This document shows, piece by piece, positions 19,743 to 28,500 of a stretch of 64,000 nucleotides of DNA. The stretch covers positions 37,429 through 101,428 of the forward strand of contig NZ_JAALJH010000024.1 of assembly GCF_011064615.1 (NCBI RefSeq), given 5' to 3'. The translations under genes and the position numbers were made by a program. Positions within the stretch are counted from its first letter, which is position 1. Each line of letters starts with the position of its first letter. The stretch comes from Aquisphaera insulae (GTDB taxonomy: Bacteria; Planctomycetota; Planctomycetia; Isosphaerales; Isosphaeraceae). The notes beneath the pieces were generated by a model. It was not told the DNA's origin. It did not search any database and saw nothing but the letters and a program-made list of their open reading frames with translations.

Positions 19743-20240
19743 ATGCTCATCGGCCTTCTCTCGGATACGCACGATCAGGTCGAGCGCACCCGGGATGCCG
19801 TCCGCGAGCTCAAGGAACTTGGCGTCATGGCCCTGATCCATTGCGGCGACCTCACCACGGCGGATGTCGTGGACGCCTGCGCGGGGGTGCCGGGCTATTT
19901 CGTCTTCGGCAACTGTGATTATGACCGCCGGGGCCTGGAAGTGGCGATCGCCGCCATCGGCGGCACGTGCCTGGGGGACGGCGACCTCATCACCCTGGCC
20001 GGCCGCCGGATCGCCGTGACCCATGGGCACCTCGATACTCAGGTCGGTCGGCTGCTGGACCTGAAGCCGGAGTTCTTTTTCTACGGCCATACTCATCGTC
20101 GCGAGGATGCCATGAAAGGCCCGACGCGGTGGATCAACCCGGGGGCCCTCCATCGGGCCAATCCGTGGACGATGGCCACGCTGGACCTCGCGACCGACCG
20201 GCTCGATGTCCTGACGATCGGCACCGCTATGCGTGCGTGA
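19743..20240 (+). CDS. YfcE/MJ0936-family metallophosphoesterase
   Basis: This is a 165-residue compact calcineurin-like phosphoesterase, the typical length for the YfcE/MJ0936 group. The metal-binding motifs appear in order: 'GLLSDTHD' (D8, H10), 'HCGDLTT', 'VFGNCDYD' (GNCD in place of GNHD, as in this subfamily), 'VTHGH' and 'YGHTHRR'. The likely activity is a Mn2+-dependent phosphodiesterase. The native substrate is unknown across the family. The ATG at 19743 is preferred over an upstream in-frame start because the motif lies right at the N-terminus in homologues. Confidence 0.9.
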   Translation: MLIGLLSDTHDQVERTRDAVRELKELGVMALIHCGDLTTADVVDACAGVPGYFVFGNCDYDRRGLEVAIAAIGGTCLGDGDLITLAGRRIAVTHGHLDTQVGRLLDLKPEFFFYGHTHRREDAMKGPTRWINPGALHRANPWTMATLDLATDRLDVLTIGTAMRA

Positions 20241-20363
20241 CTGCGTTTGCCGACTTGTCTTCCGGGATTTCGCCGATCGAGTTACCATCCGTCGGCACCT
20301 CCGGGGACCGAGGGAGTCGGCCCCCTCGATACGACACGATCGCCGACCCAACGGAGCGGGAAC

Positions 20364-21683
20364 ATGCGACTCTGCCTCGCCGAAGACATCGCGGCGGCTC
20401 AACTCGAGCCGTTGACGCTCACCCGGCCGGTCCACGACCTCTGGCTCGGCGGCACGACGCTGGGTTCCAAGATCGCTCGAGCGTTCGGCATCGGCGAGGG
20501 CCCCCAGCGACGGGGGGCGGTGATCCGCGGGCATCTGACCCGCGTCCAGCGCGAGCGGGATCCCCACGTCGTGCTCAACGATCCCGACTGGCTGGCACGC
20601 GGGCCCCTGGTCGTGGTCAATAGCCGCTGGGTCCCCCCCGCGGGGTTCGAGGCCCCGAGCCTGGCGTCGCCCTGCGTGGGCGTCTGCGAGGGCGAGCCCG
20701 CCTTCGCCGTCGTCGCCCCGGACGACGCGGTTTCCTCCCTGACAGCCCACGGCATGGGCGCCTGGTTCGAGCGGATGGCCGAGCGGCACTCCGCCGCGGA
20801 CGTCGGCGGCGAGTGGATCCGGCGTCCCTGGGACCTCGTCTCCAGGAACGCCGCGCACATCGAGCGCGACTTCGCGGAATCCGGCCGTCGCGGCGTGACC
20901 AATCGCCAGCTCGCGACCCTGGCCCTGGTGGGTCCCTCCGATCGACTGAACATCCACGAGACGGCACGGATCGATCCCTACACGGTCTTCGATACGACCA
21001 ATGGCCCGATCGTCGTCGGGCGGAACGTCTGGGTCCAACCATTCACCCGGGTCGAAGGCCCGTGCTACATCGGTGCGGAGACCCAGCTCTTCCGGGCCAA
21101 CATCCGCGGCGCGGTCTCCATCGGCCCGAACTGCCGGATCGGCGGCGAGGTCGAGGCCTCGATCATCCAGGGCCACTCCAACAAGTATCACGAGGGCTTC
21201 CTGGGCCACGCCTACATCGGCGAGTGGGTCAACCTCGGGGCGATCACCTCGAACAGCGACCTCCGGAACGACTACGGCGAGGTCTACGTCCCCTTGCAGG
21301 GCGACCCCGTGCCGACCGGCCAGGCCAAGGTCGGCTGCTTCGTCGGCGACCACACCCGCACGGGCATGGGCTCGATGCTCAACACCGGGACGGCCATCGG
21401 GGTGATGTGCAACGTCCTGCCCGCCGGCCTGCTCCTCCCCAAGCACGTCCCCTCGTTCACCGCCGTCCTCTACGGCCGCGTCGGTCCCGGTTTCTCGCTG
21501 GACCAGATGTTCGAGACCGCGCGGATCGTCATGAGCCGCCGCGGCAAGACCTTCGGCGAGGCCGACGAACAGCTCTACCGCGGCCTCTACGAGCAGACGC
21601 GACTGGAGCGCGAACGCGCCTTCCAGCGCACCCACGACCGTCGCGCCGACTTCTGGCCGGTGGCCCAGGCCGGGCGGATCTGA
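20364..21683 (+). CDS. GlmU-like putative sugar nucleotidyltransferase with left-handed beta-helix
   Basis: This is a 439-residue protein. The N-terminal part ('MRLCLAEDIAAAQLEPLTLTRPVHDLWLGG') matches the atypical GlmU-like family of Bacteroidetes and planctomycetes. That family lacks the classical GxGxRM nucleotidyltransferase loop but keeps the fold. The C-terminal half carries hexapeptide repeats of a left-handed beta-helix acyltransferase ('VVGRNVWVQPFTRVEGPCYIG', 'SIGPNCRIGGEVEASIIQGHSN', 'GEWVNLGAITSNSDLRNDYG'). It probably makes or acetylates a sugar phosphate precursor for cell-envelope polysaccharide. The start follows GGAGCGGG. Confidence 0.8.
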   Translation: MRLCLAEDIAAAQLEPLTLTRPVHDLWLGGTTLGSKIARAFGIGEGPQRRGAVIRGHLTRVQRERDPHVVLNDPDWLARGPLVVVNSRWVPPAGFEAPSLASPCVGVCEGEPAFAVVAPDDAVSSLTAHGMGAWFERMAERHSAADVGGEWIRRPWDLVSRNAAHIERDFAESGRRGVTNRQLATLALVGPSDRLNIHETARIDPYTVFDTTNGPIVVGRNVWVQPFTRVEGPCYIGAETQLFRANIRGAVSIGPNCRIGGEVEASIIQGHSNKYHEGFLGHAYIGEWVNLGAITSNSDLRNDYGEVYVPLQGDPVPTGQAKVGCFVGDHTRTGMGSMLNTGTAIGVMCNVLPAGLLLPKHVPSFTAVLYGRVGPGFSLDQMFETARIVMSRRGKTFGEADEQLYRGLYEQTRLERERAFQRTHDRRADFWPVAQAGRI

Positions 21684-21718
21684 GGGCGACCGAAGGCCAC
21701 TCCCCCGGATCTCACGCC

Positions 21719-21747
21719 CTGCACGAACCGCCCAGATCGGTTAGACT
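21719..21747 (+). promoter_or_regulatory. Weak candidate promoter for the Uma2 gene
   Basis: CTGCAC (21719-21724) and TAGACT (21742-21747) are separated by 17 nt, about 60 nt before the Uma2 start codon. Confidence 0.3.
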
Positions 21748-21809
21748 ATGCTTGTGGATGGACGGGCACGATCGCATCGAGCCGAATGCCCCGCGGGGGT
21801 GAGGGACTC

Positions 21810-22511
21810 ATGAGTACGATCTCCAGGCCGACGCAGGTTCTCGAGGTCGTCTATCCCGACAGCGACGGTCGGCCCATGGCGGACAACACGATTCAGTATC
21901 GTTGGATCGTCCTGATCAAGGAAGGACTCGAATACGCCTTCCGCGACAGGGATGACGTGTTCATCGCGGGCGACCTCCTCTGGTATCCCGTCGAGGGTGA
22001 CAGGAACAACTGCATGGCGCCCGACGTCCTTGTCGCGTTGGGACGGCCGAAGGGGGATCGCGGATCATATCGCCAGTGGGTCGAGGGAGGCACTGCTCCC
22101 CAGGTCGTCTTCGAGGTCCACTCGCCCAGCAACACGCCGGCCGAGATGAGGCGGAAGCTCCGCTATTACGACCGCTACGGCGTCCGCGAGTACTACTACT
22201 ACGACCCCGAAGCCGGCAAGCTCTCCGGCTGGCAACGAGACGATGAGCCCGGAAGACTCCGACGTATCGCCAGGATGAACGGATTCCGAAGCCCGCTCCT
22301 GGGCATCCGCTTCGAGAACGGTGCGGGCCGCGAAGCCCTGACCATCTTCGGTCCCGACGGCAAGCCGTTCCTCCCCCCGCTCAAGAGCGCCGAGCAGCGC
22401 GACGCCGCAATCGCGCAGGCGCAGGCCGAGCGTGAGAAGGCTCAGGCCGAGCGCGAGCGGGCCGAACGCCTGGCCGCGAAGCTCCGCGAGCTGGGCATCG
22501 AGCCGGACTGA
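21810..22511 (+). CDS. Uma2 family (DUF820) PD-(D/E)XK nuclease-fold protein
   Basis: This is a 233-residue protein. The catalytic pattern of the Uma2 family is visible: 'MAPDVLVALG' (Asp), then 'PQVVFEVHSPSNT' (Glu-x), then 'KLRYYDRYGVREYYYYDPE'. The C-terminus is an Ala/Glu/Arg coiled-coil tail with the repeated 'QAEREKAQAERERAERLAAKL' pattern, common in this family in planctomycetes and cyanobacteria. The role is unknown; a nuclease is inferred from the fold. These genes occur in tens of copies per genome and are prone to duplication. Confidence 0.9.
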   Translation: MSTISRPTQVLEVVYPDSDGRPMADNTIQYRWIVLIKEGLEYAFRDRDDVFIAGDLLWYPVEGDRNNCMAPDVLVALGRPKGDRGSYRQWVEGGTAPQVVFEVHSPSNTPAEMRRKLRYYDRYGVREYYYYDPEAGKLSGWQRDDEPGRLRRIARMNGFRSPLLGIRFENGAGREALTIFGPDGKPFLPPLKSAEQRDAAIAQAQAEREKAQAERERAERLAAKLRELGIEPD

Positions 22512-22534
22512 CCACGAGCCAGCTCTCACGCGCC

Positions 22535-24847
22535 TTACTCGAAGACCACCATCGAGTGCATCTCCACGACCGGGACGACCACCTCGACGCCGCGGTCGAT
22601 CGGATGGAGCGGGAGCTCGCGGCCCTCGGGCTGCAGGGTGGCCTTGCGGACGCCCGGGACGCGGCAGGTGACGCGGATGTCGTGCAGGGGGATGACCTCC
22701 TCGCGGACCGGCCAGGTGCCGCGGAGCTCGGAGCGATCGGGGAAGCCGTATTGCTTCTGCAACTCCTGGGGGAGCGGCGCGACCTTCTGATAGATCGAGT
22801 GCATCCCCCAGGAACTCGCGTGGTTGAGCAAATGGACGATCGTCCGTTTGACCTCGAGCTGGCGGCGGAACGTGGCGCAGAGGAGCAGGGGGCCGCGTGC
22901 CTCCGCGGGCGGCGGCACGTCATGGGCGGCCCAGAGGCAGGCGTTCACGAGCAGGCGCCGGAGGAAGGTGTTGGGATAGAAGAACATCGCCTTGTCGATC
23001 CCCACCGGGAAGTAAACGACGCGCCCCTTGCCGTACTCCGAGACGATCGCGGCCGGCCACCGTTTGCCCGGGGATCGCGGTTCGCCCGAGAAGGTCGCCA
23101 GCACCCGGCCGCCCGGAAGGACATCGACCTCCGCCGCCGAGGCGATCACCGCGAGCGGCCCGCGTGCGGGGGGCTCGCCACTCGGGTTCCGCCAGGCGGT
23201 GTTCTGCTGGGCGAGGATCTCGGGGTCGTCGACGATCGGGTGCGAAGCCTCCGGATCGACCTGCAACGCCTCGTCTCGCTGGGTGACGACCCGCGACGAG
23301 GCGTATCGGGCGTGAAGCAGGTCCCCCAGGACGAAATCGGCACGTCGCCCGAAGGCCGCGTCGTGGAGCCCGGTCTCGAAGGTCGCGACCAGCCCGCCGC
23401 CGCCGCGAACGAAGCGGCGGATCACCTCCGCGGATCGGTCCGAGAGGACCAGGGCATTGGGGAGCACCAGCACGCGGACGCCCCGCAGGTCGGCGTCTTC
23501 CAGGTCGAGCTCCGTCAGGATCCGCACGGGGAGATGGGCCTCGAGGACGGACCGGAACGCCCCCAGGACGTGCGAGACGTAGACGGGGAGCGCGGCCCGA
23601 GAGGCCAGCGTCCGCGACTGGTCCGACGCGACGATGCCGATGTAGGGGACTGGCTCCGAACCGACCCACCAGGCATCGCGAGCCTTCGCATCGGCTGCCC
23701 ATGTGCGGAGGTATTCCTCGCGGCCCGTCGATTCGACGAACTCGGGATAGACGCCCCACGGCGGCCCTTCGAAGTACCGCAGCCGGAATTCGACCGGCGG
23801 CGAAACCCCGCTGATGCCGTGCGCCTGAGGCTGGAGCCACGACGTCGCCCCGCGATCGTGGGTCAGCGAGGCCAGGAACGCATGGACGAACGGGTGATAG
23901 AGGGCGTCTCCGGGGACGTCCCAGTGGAGCTCGACCGTGGAGACGTCCACCGCCTCGCAATACCGCAAGGGGTACTCGCCCATGTACGCCTCGGGGTAGT
24001 ACCACGTCCGGTTCGCCGAGTGATTCACGAAGATCGCGGCCTCCGGGTTCTCGGCCCGGATCGCCCCGCGCATCCGGTCGGCCAGCGCCAGGAAGTTGCC
24101 TTCATGCCATGCCAGGTATTCGCGGGCGAGCGGATCGTGCAGGATGTCGAACCGGCCGGCGACCCGCGCCGGGATCTCCTTCCCGCCGGACGCCGCGCGG
24201 AAGGCGGCTCGCGTCGCCGGATCATACGTATGAAGATGATCGGGCGCGTAGCCGTCGAGCCAGAATCCGTCGATCCCGTAGGTCTTCACGACGTGGGCCA
24301 TCTGCGCGAGCATCCAGCCGGCGTAGGGCGAGCGGATGTTGGCGAAGTTCGGCGTCGCGTCCGGCTTGCCGTCGGGGTTGATCCGCAGCCAGTCGGGATG
24401 GGCCTTCACGAACTCCGGGCTGAACATCGGGACCTGCACCGGCCCGATGTAGAGCACCGCCTTCGCCCCCGCGCCGTGGACGAGCGAGACGAACTTGCGG
24501 ATATATTCATCCGCCTGGCGGACCTCCTCGGCGGGGTAGAGGCTCGCGGTCGGCCCGACGATGTCCCACTTCCGCAGCGCGTTGATCGTGATGACGTTGT
24601 AGCCCGCCGCCGCGAACGCCTCCGGCATCCGGCCGAGCCCCGGCGGAAGATGACCGATCCGCAGGTTCGTCCGGAGCCACGCCGGCACCGGCCGCCTCGG
24701 CAACGGCGCCATCACGCTCCGGGGCGGGAGCCCCGCCGCGTCGATCGCGGGCAGCTCGTCGCCTCGTGCCGTCACGACAACCCAGGCCAGGCAGATGCCC
24801 AACGCCGACGCCCAGGCCGCTTTACTGCGCTCCGCGATCGTGTGCAT
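22535..24847 (-). CDS. Secreted glycoside hydrolase-like protein with beta-galactosidase trimerisation-like domain
   Basis: This is a 770-residue protein; the ATG at 24847 starts a signal peptide ('WASALGICLAWVVVTARG'). Residues ~50-400 form a probable TIM barrel: 'GYNVITINALRKWD', 'AKAVLYIGPVQVPMF', and 'YGIDGFWLDGYAPDH' with an acidic active-site-type segment. Next comes a Rossmann-like trimerisation-type domain ('VRVLVLPNALVLSDRSAEVIRRFVRGGGGLVATFETG') as in GH42 and related uncharacterised families. The extreme C-terminus is beta-rich. The start overlaps the upstream PEP-CTERM gene by 26 nt. The exact family and substrate are unknown. Confidence 0.7.
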   Translation of the reverse strand: MHTIAERSKAAWASALGICLAWVVVTARGDELPAIDAAGLPPRSVMAPLPRRPVPAWLRTNLRIGHLPPGLGRMPEAFAAAGYNVITINALRKWDIVGPTASLYPAEEVRQADEYIRKFVSLVHGAGAKAVLYIGPVQVPMFSPEFVKAHPDWLRINPDGKPDATPNFANIRSPYAGWMLAQMAHVVKTYGIDGFWLDGYAPDHLHTYDPATRAAFRAASGGKEIPARVAGRFDILHDPLAREYLAWHEGNFLALADRMRGAIRAENPEAAIFVNHSANRTWYYPEAYMGEYPLRYCEAVDVSTVELHWDVPGDALYHPFVHAFLASLTHDRGATSWLQPQAHGISGVSPPVEFRLRYFEGPPWGVYPEFVESTGREEYLRTWAADAKARDAWWVGSEPVPYIGIVASDQSRTLASRAALPVYVSHVLGAFRSVLEAHLPVRILTELDLEDADLRGVRVLVLPNALVLSDRSAEVIRRFVRGGGGLVATFETGLHDAAFGRRADFVLGDLLHARYASSRVVTQRDEALQVDPEASHPIVDDPEILAQQNTAWRNPSGEPPARGPLAVIASAAEVDVLPGGRVLATFSGEPRSPGKRWPAAIVSEYGKGRVVYFPVGIDKAMFFYPNTFLRRLLVNACLWAAHDVPPPAEARGPLLLCATFRRQLEVKRTIVHLLNHASSWGMHSIYQKVAPLPQELQKQYGFPDRSELRGTWPVREEVIPLHDIRVTCRVPGVRKATLQPEGRELPLHPIDRGVEVVVPVVEMHSMVVFE

Positions 24848-25544
24848 GTCGTGGACTCCCGTCGTGCCGGGACCGCCGACCTCGCGGCCCGCCACGACGG
24901 TGAGGATTGTACCTGGATCCGCGGAGCAGGGGGGCCATGCCACCGATCGCGAGCAGCAAGAGGCTTCGCGGCTCCGGAATCGCACCCACATCCGAGTGTC
25001 GGATCTGGATGTCCGCCGTCGCCCGCGGACCGATGTTGAACGATCTCGATGCGTCGCCGAGGAGGAAGGCGTCGAACCCGTCGTCCGGGCTCGTGGCCAC
25101 GAGGTCGACGATCCCCGGGGCGAGGGCGTGGAAGGTGAACGTCCCGAGGAGGATCCTGGCGTTGGTCCCCAGAACCGGGCTCAGCGGATCGGCGAGGAGC
25201 GACAACGAGGCGCGGCCGTTCGGAGTGTCGATCACGGGATCGGGCGGCGGCGGCAGGAAGCCCGGCCCGAAGGTGATTTTGGTCAGCTCGACCGCCGCGC
25301 CGTCCTCGCCCAGGAAGCGCAGATCCACGCCCGCGGCGAGCAGCCCGACGTCATTGAGTGGCGCCGCGTCGGCATCGGTCCCGACCACGTAGATCCGGAC
25401 GTCGAGCGATTCCCCGGCCTGCATCCTGAACCCCTCGGCCGGCGTGCCCGAGGCGTCGGCGATCTGGTAGAGCATGTTGGCCCGGGCGGGGCCGGCGGGG
25501 ATCAACAAGAGGATCGTCGCGGTCAAGAATCGAGGCAGGCTCAT
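24822..25544 (-). CDS. PEP-CTERM sorting-signal protein with unusual C-terminal extension
   Basis: This is a 240-residue protein with an N-terminal signal peptide ('RFLTATILLLIPAGPARA'), a beta-rich cohesin-like middle ('GESLDVRIYVVGTD', 'LLGTFTFHALAPGIVDL') and a PEP-CTERM signal near residues 189-210: 'IPEPRSLLLLAIGGMAPLLRGSR'-like, with Pro-Glu-Pro, a membrane segment and basic end. Such proteins are processed by an exosortase, which is not in the window. Unusually, about 30 Arg/His-rich residues follow the basic end and run into the next gene's start; normally the protein ends there. A lost stop codon is possible. Confidence 0.75.
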   Translation of the reverse strand: MSLPRFLTATILLLIPAGPARANMLYQIADASGTPAEGFRMQAGESLDVRIYVVGTDADAAPLNDVGLLAAGVDLRFLGEDGAAVELTKITFGPGFLPPPPDPVIDTPNGRASLSLLADPLSPVLGTNARILLGTFTFHALAPGIVDLVATSPDDGFDAFLLGDASRSFNIGPRATADIQIRHSDVGAIPEPRSLLLLAIGGMAPLLRGSRYNPHRRGGPRGRRSRHDGSPRHAHDRGAQ

Positions 25545-25595
25545 GGGGTAATCTCGGTCGGTGAAAGGGGCGGGGGAATGGTCGTCCGCGGGTCG

Positions 25596-28500
25596 TCAGA
25601 TCCTGGTCCCGTAGCGGAGCCGGAAGGCGGCGAAGTCGGCGTCGGAAATCATGCCGTCGGCATCCACGTCAAGGAACCAGTTGGCGGCATAGGCGGCCGG
25701 CTTCTTGTAGGCGGCGAGGAACGTCTTGTAGTCGGTGGCGTCCACGTCGCCGTCGCCGTCGGAGTCGCCGAAGAGGCGGTGGAAGCTCAGGACGGTCTCG
25801 GCGACGCCGTCGCCGTCGGCGTCCACCTTCAGGACGTAGCGGCCGTCGCCCAGCCCCTTCGCCCCGAAGTTGAACGTGAGCCGCGTGCCGACGAGCGTCA
25901 GCGCGCCGGCCAGCGACACGTCCTGGGGCGTGCCGCCGGGTGTCAGCCGGCTGAGAGTCACGCGGCCCGGCGAGAGGATCGTGGAGAACCCCGCGCCGCC
26001 GTCGAAGTCGAGCGAGAGGGTGTTGACCAGCGACCTTTGCTGTTGCCCGTCCTGGACGACGAAGCTGCTGGCTCGGTTGGCGTGGATCACCGTGATGGAA
26101 AAATCGCCGACGCGGATCACGTTGAAGTCCCAGGCGAACGAGTCGTAACCGTCGCTCCCTTCGGGCAGGACCGCGGCGTAGAGCGTTGACCCCGCGGCCA
26201 GCGAGACCGGGGCGGAGCCCCAGGCGATCGTCCCGGCCACGCCCGGGTCGCTCAGCAGGCGCGTGGAGCCGGAATACGCGGCCAGGCCGATCGTGCCCCC
26301 GGCCCCGCCGTTGGCCCGGGTCAGGGTGCCGTTGCCGAGCCTGTAGGTGCCCCCCGCGGGGACCGTGTAGGCGGCGATCGCGGCGACGTCGTAGCCGCCC
26401 GGTGTCTGGCCCGAGCCGCCCCCCGGATGCCCGCCGTTGGCCCCGAGCGCGACGAAGCCGGCGGGATAGCTGGAGGGGTAGGACGTCGTGACGGCCTGGT
26501 AGCGCGTGTTCGCCGGGTTCGCGACCATCGCGGTGTAGTTCGCCGGATTGCCGACGGCGCCTCCGCCATTCCAGAGGTAGGACCAGCCGGCGGCCGGCGT
26601 CGGGGCGAGGAAGTCGGTCGCGTAGTCGCGGATCAGGGTATCGGCCGGGCGGACGGTCCCGTCGGCGTCCGTCGCCGAGACCCGGATGGTGCGAGTGGCG
26701 GCACCCGTGAACGTGTGGGAGGCCAGGGATGCCGTGGCCGGGAGCGTGGCGATCGTGCCGTCGCCCCAGTCCACCGTCCATGAGGCCAGGGTGCCGCCGG
26801 ATGCGGCCAGGGTGAGCGAGTAGGGCCGGCCCTCGACGACCGACGCCGGGCCGGTGGCACTGCGGCTGACCGGCGCGACGATCACCGGCACGCGATCGGT
26901 CTGGACGACCGTGAAATCCCACCCGAACGAGTCGTAGCCGTCGCCGCCCTCGGGCCCGACGGCCAGGTAGAAGGCATCGCCCGTGGCCATCGCGACGGGC
27001 GAGCTTCCGAAGGTCGTCGCGCTGACGATGCCGGTTCGATCTCCGAGCTGGCCGTTTCCCTTGTAGGTGAGCAGCTCGATCGACCCGCCGGCCGCGCCGT
27101 TGTTCCGGTTGATGACGCCGTCGATGATCTGGTACGTGCCACCGCGGGGGACGGTGAACCCGGCGATCACGTCTCGGTCGAAGGTGCCGTTCTGGCCCGA
27201 CCCGGTGCCCGGATGCCCGTAGCTCCGTCCGAGGATGCCGAAGCCGCCGGGCCCGGCGGAGGGGAAGGCTGTGGCGTCGGTGGTGTAGCTCCCGCCGAAG
27301 TTCCCGCCCCAGACCAGGGGGACGTAGTTGGACGCCGTGCCGATCGGTCCGTTCTTGTTCCAGAGGTACGACCATCCCGCCATCGGCATCGACGCCTGGA
27401 AATCCGACGCGTAATTCCTCGGGTTGTACTGGACCGCCCGTACGGTGCCGTCGGAGTCGGACTCCGAGACCGTGATGCCCAGGTTGGCGGCCACCCAGTA
27501 GGTATGGCTCGCCGCCGTGGCGGTGCCCGCGACGGTGCTGGTCGTGCCGTCGCCCCAGTTGATGATCCAGGAGCCGACGGTCCCCCCGGTCGCCATCAGC
27601 TTCAGGGTGTAGGGTGCCCCCTGATTGACCGTGCTCGGGCCGGAGGCCCGCCGGACGAGCGCGGGGGAGACGCCGAATGCCGCGGAGGTGGTCGTGGAGT
27701 TGCCGATCCCGGACGCCGCCAGCGTGTACCTCCCCGACGGCAGGTCCACGGTCAGGTTCGGGAACGAGGCGATCCCCTGGACCAGCGCGGACGAGGCGTT
27801 GTAAAGCGCGGCGAAGGTCGGGTTGTCGGCGAGCGTGAGCGTGACCGTGCCGGTCTGGGCCGTGACGACATTCCCATACGCATCGACCGCCTGGACCGTC
27901 ACGGTCGGGGCGATGGAGGAGCCTGCGACGGCGTTCGTCGGCTGCTGGCCGAAGGCCAGGTGGTCGAAGGCGGCCGGGGAGACGACCACGGTCGCCGAGC
28001 CTGAGATCGAGCCGCCCGATTCGGTCGCGGTGATCGATTGTGATCCGGACGTCTCCAGCGTGATCGTGAAGCTGCCAAGCCCGTTGGTCAGGTTGAAGTT
28101 GTTCGGTAGCACCGCCTTCCTGTCGCCGCTCGTGATCGCCACCGTGCCCGCGTAACCGTAGGATCGGATCCCCTGCGAGTCCAGGGCGGTCACGGTGTAC
28201 GTCTGGGCGACCCCCGCGACCGTCGAGGTCGGGCCCGAGATTGTGAAGGAGGATGCAGGCTGGTGCTCGACCGCCCCGGAGTCGGTCATGCCATTGATGG
28301 TTCGGGCGAAGCCTCGCTGGTCGGTGGTCACGGTCGAGAGGACCACTCCGCGGTTGAGGGCCTTGCTCCCCGCCGCCGGCGGCATCGTCGGGGTCGCTCC
28401 GCCGTAGTTGCCCAGGGGCAGGAGCCCCGTCGCGCCGACCCCGGTGAGGTCTCCCTGCCCATTGAAGTCCCCCGGGGAACTGGCCGGGCCGATGACGTTG

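Noticed and set aside
20233..20415. A 60-codon plus-strand ORF between the phosphodiesterase and GlmU-like genes
   Set aside because: It overlaps both genes in another frame and has no ribosome binding site or recognisable protein features.
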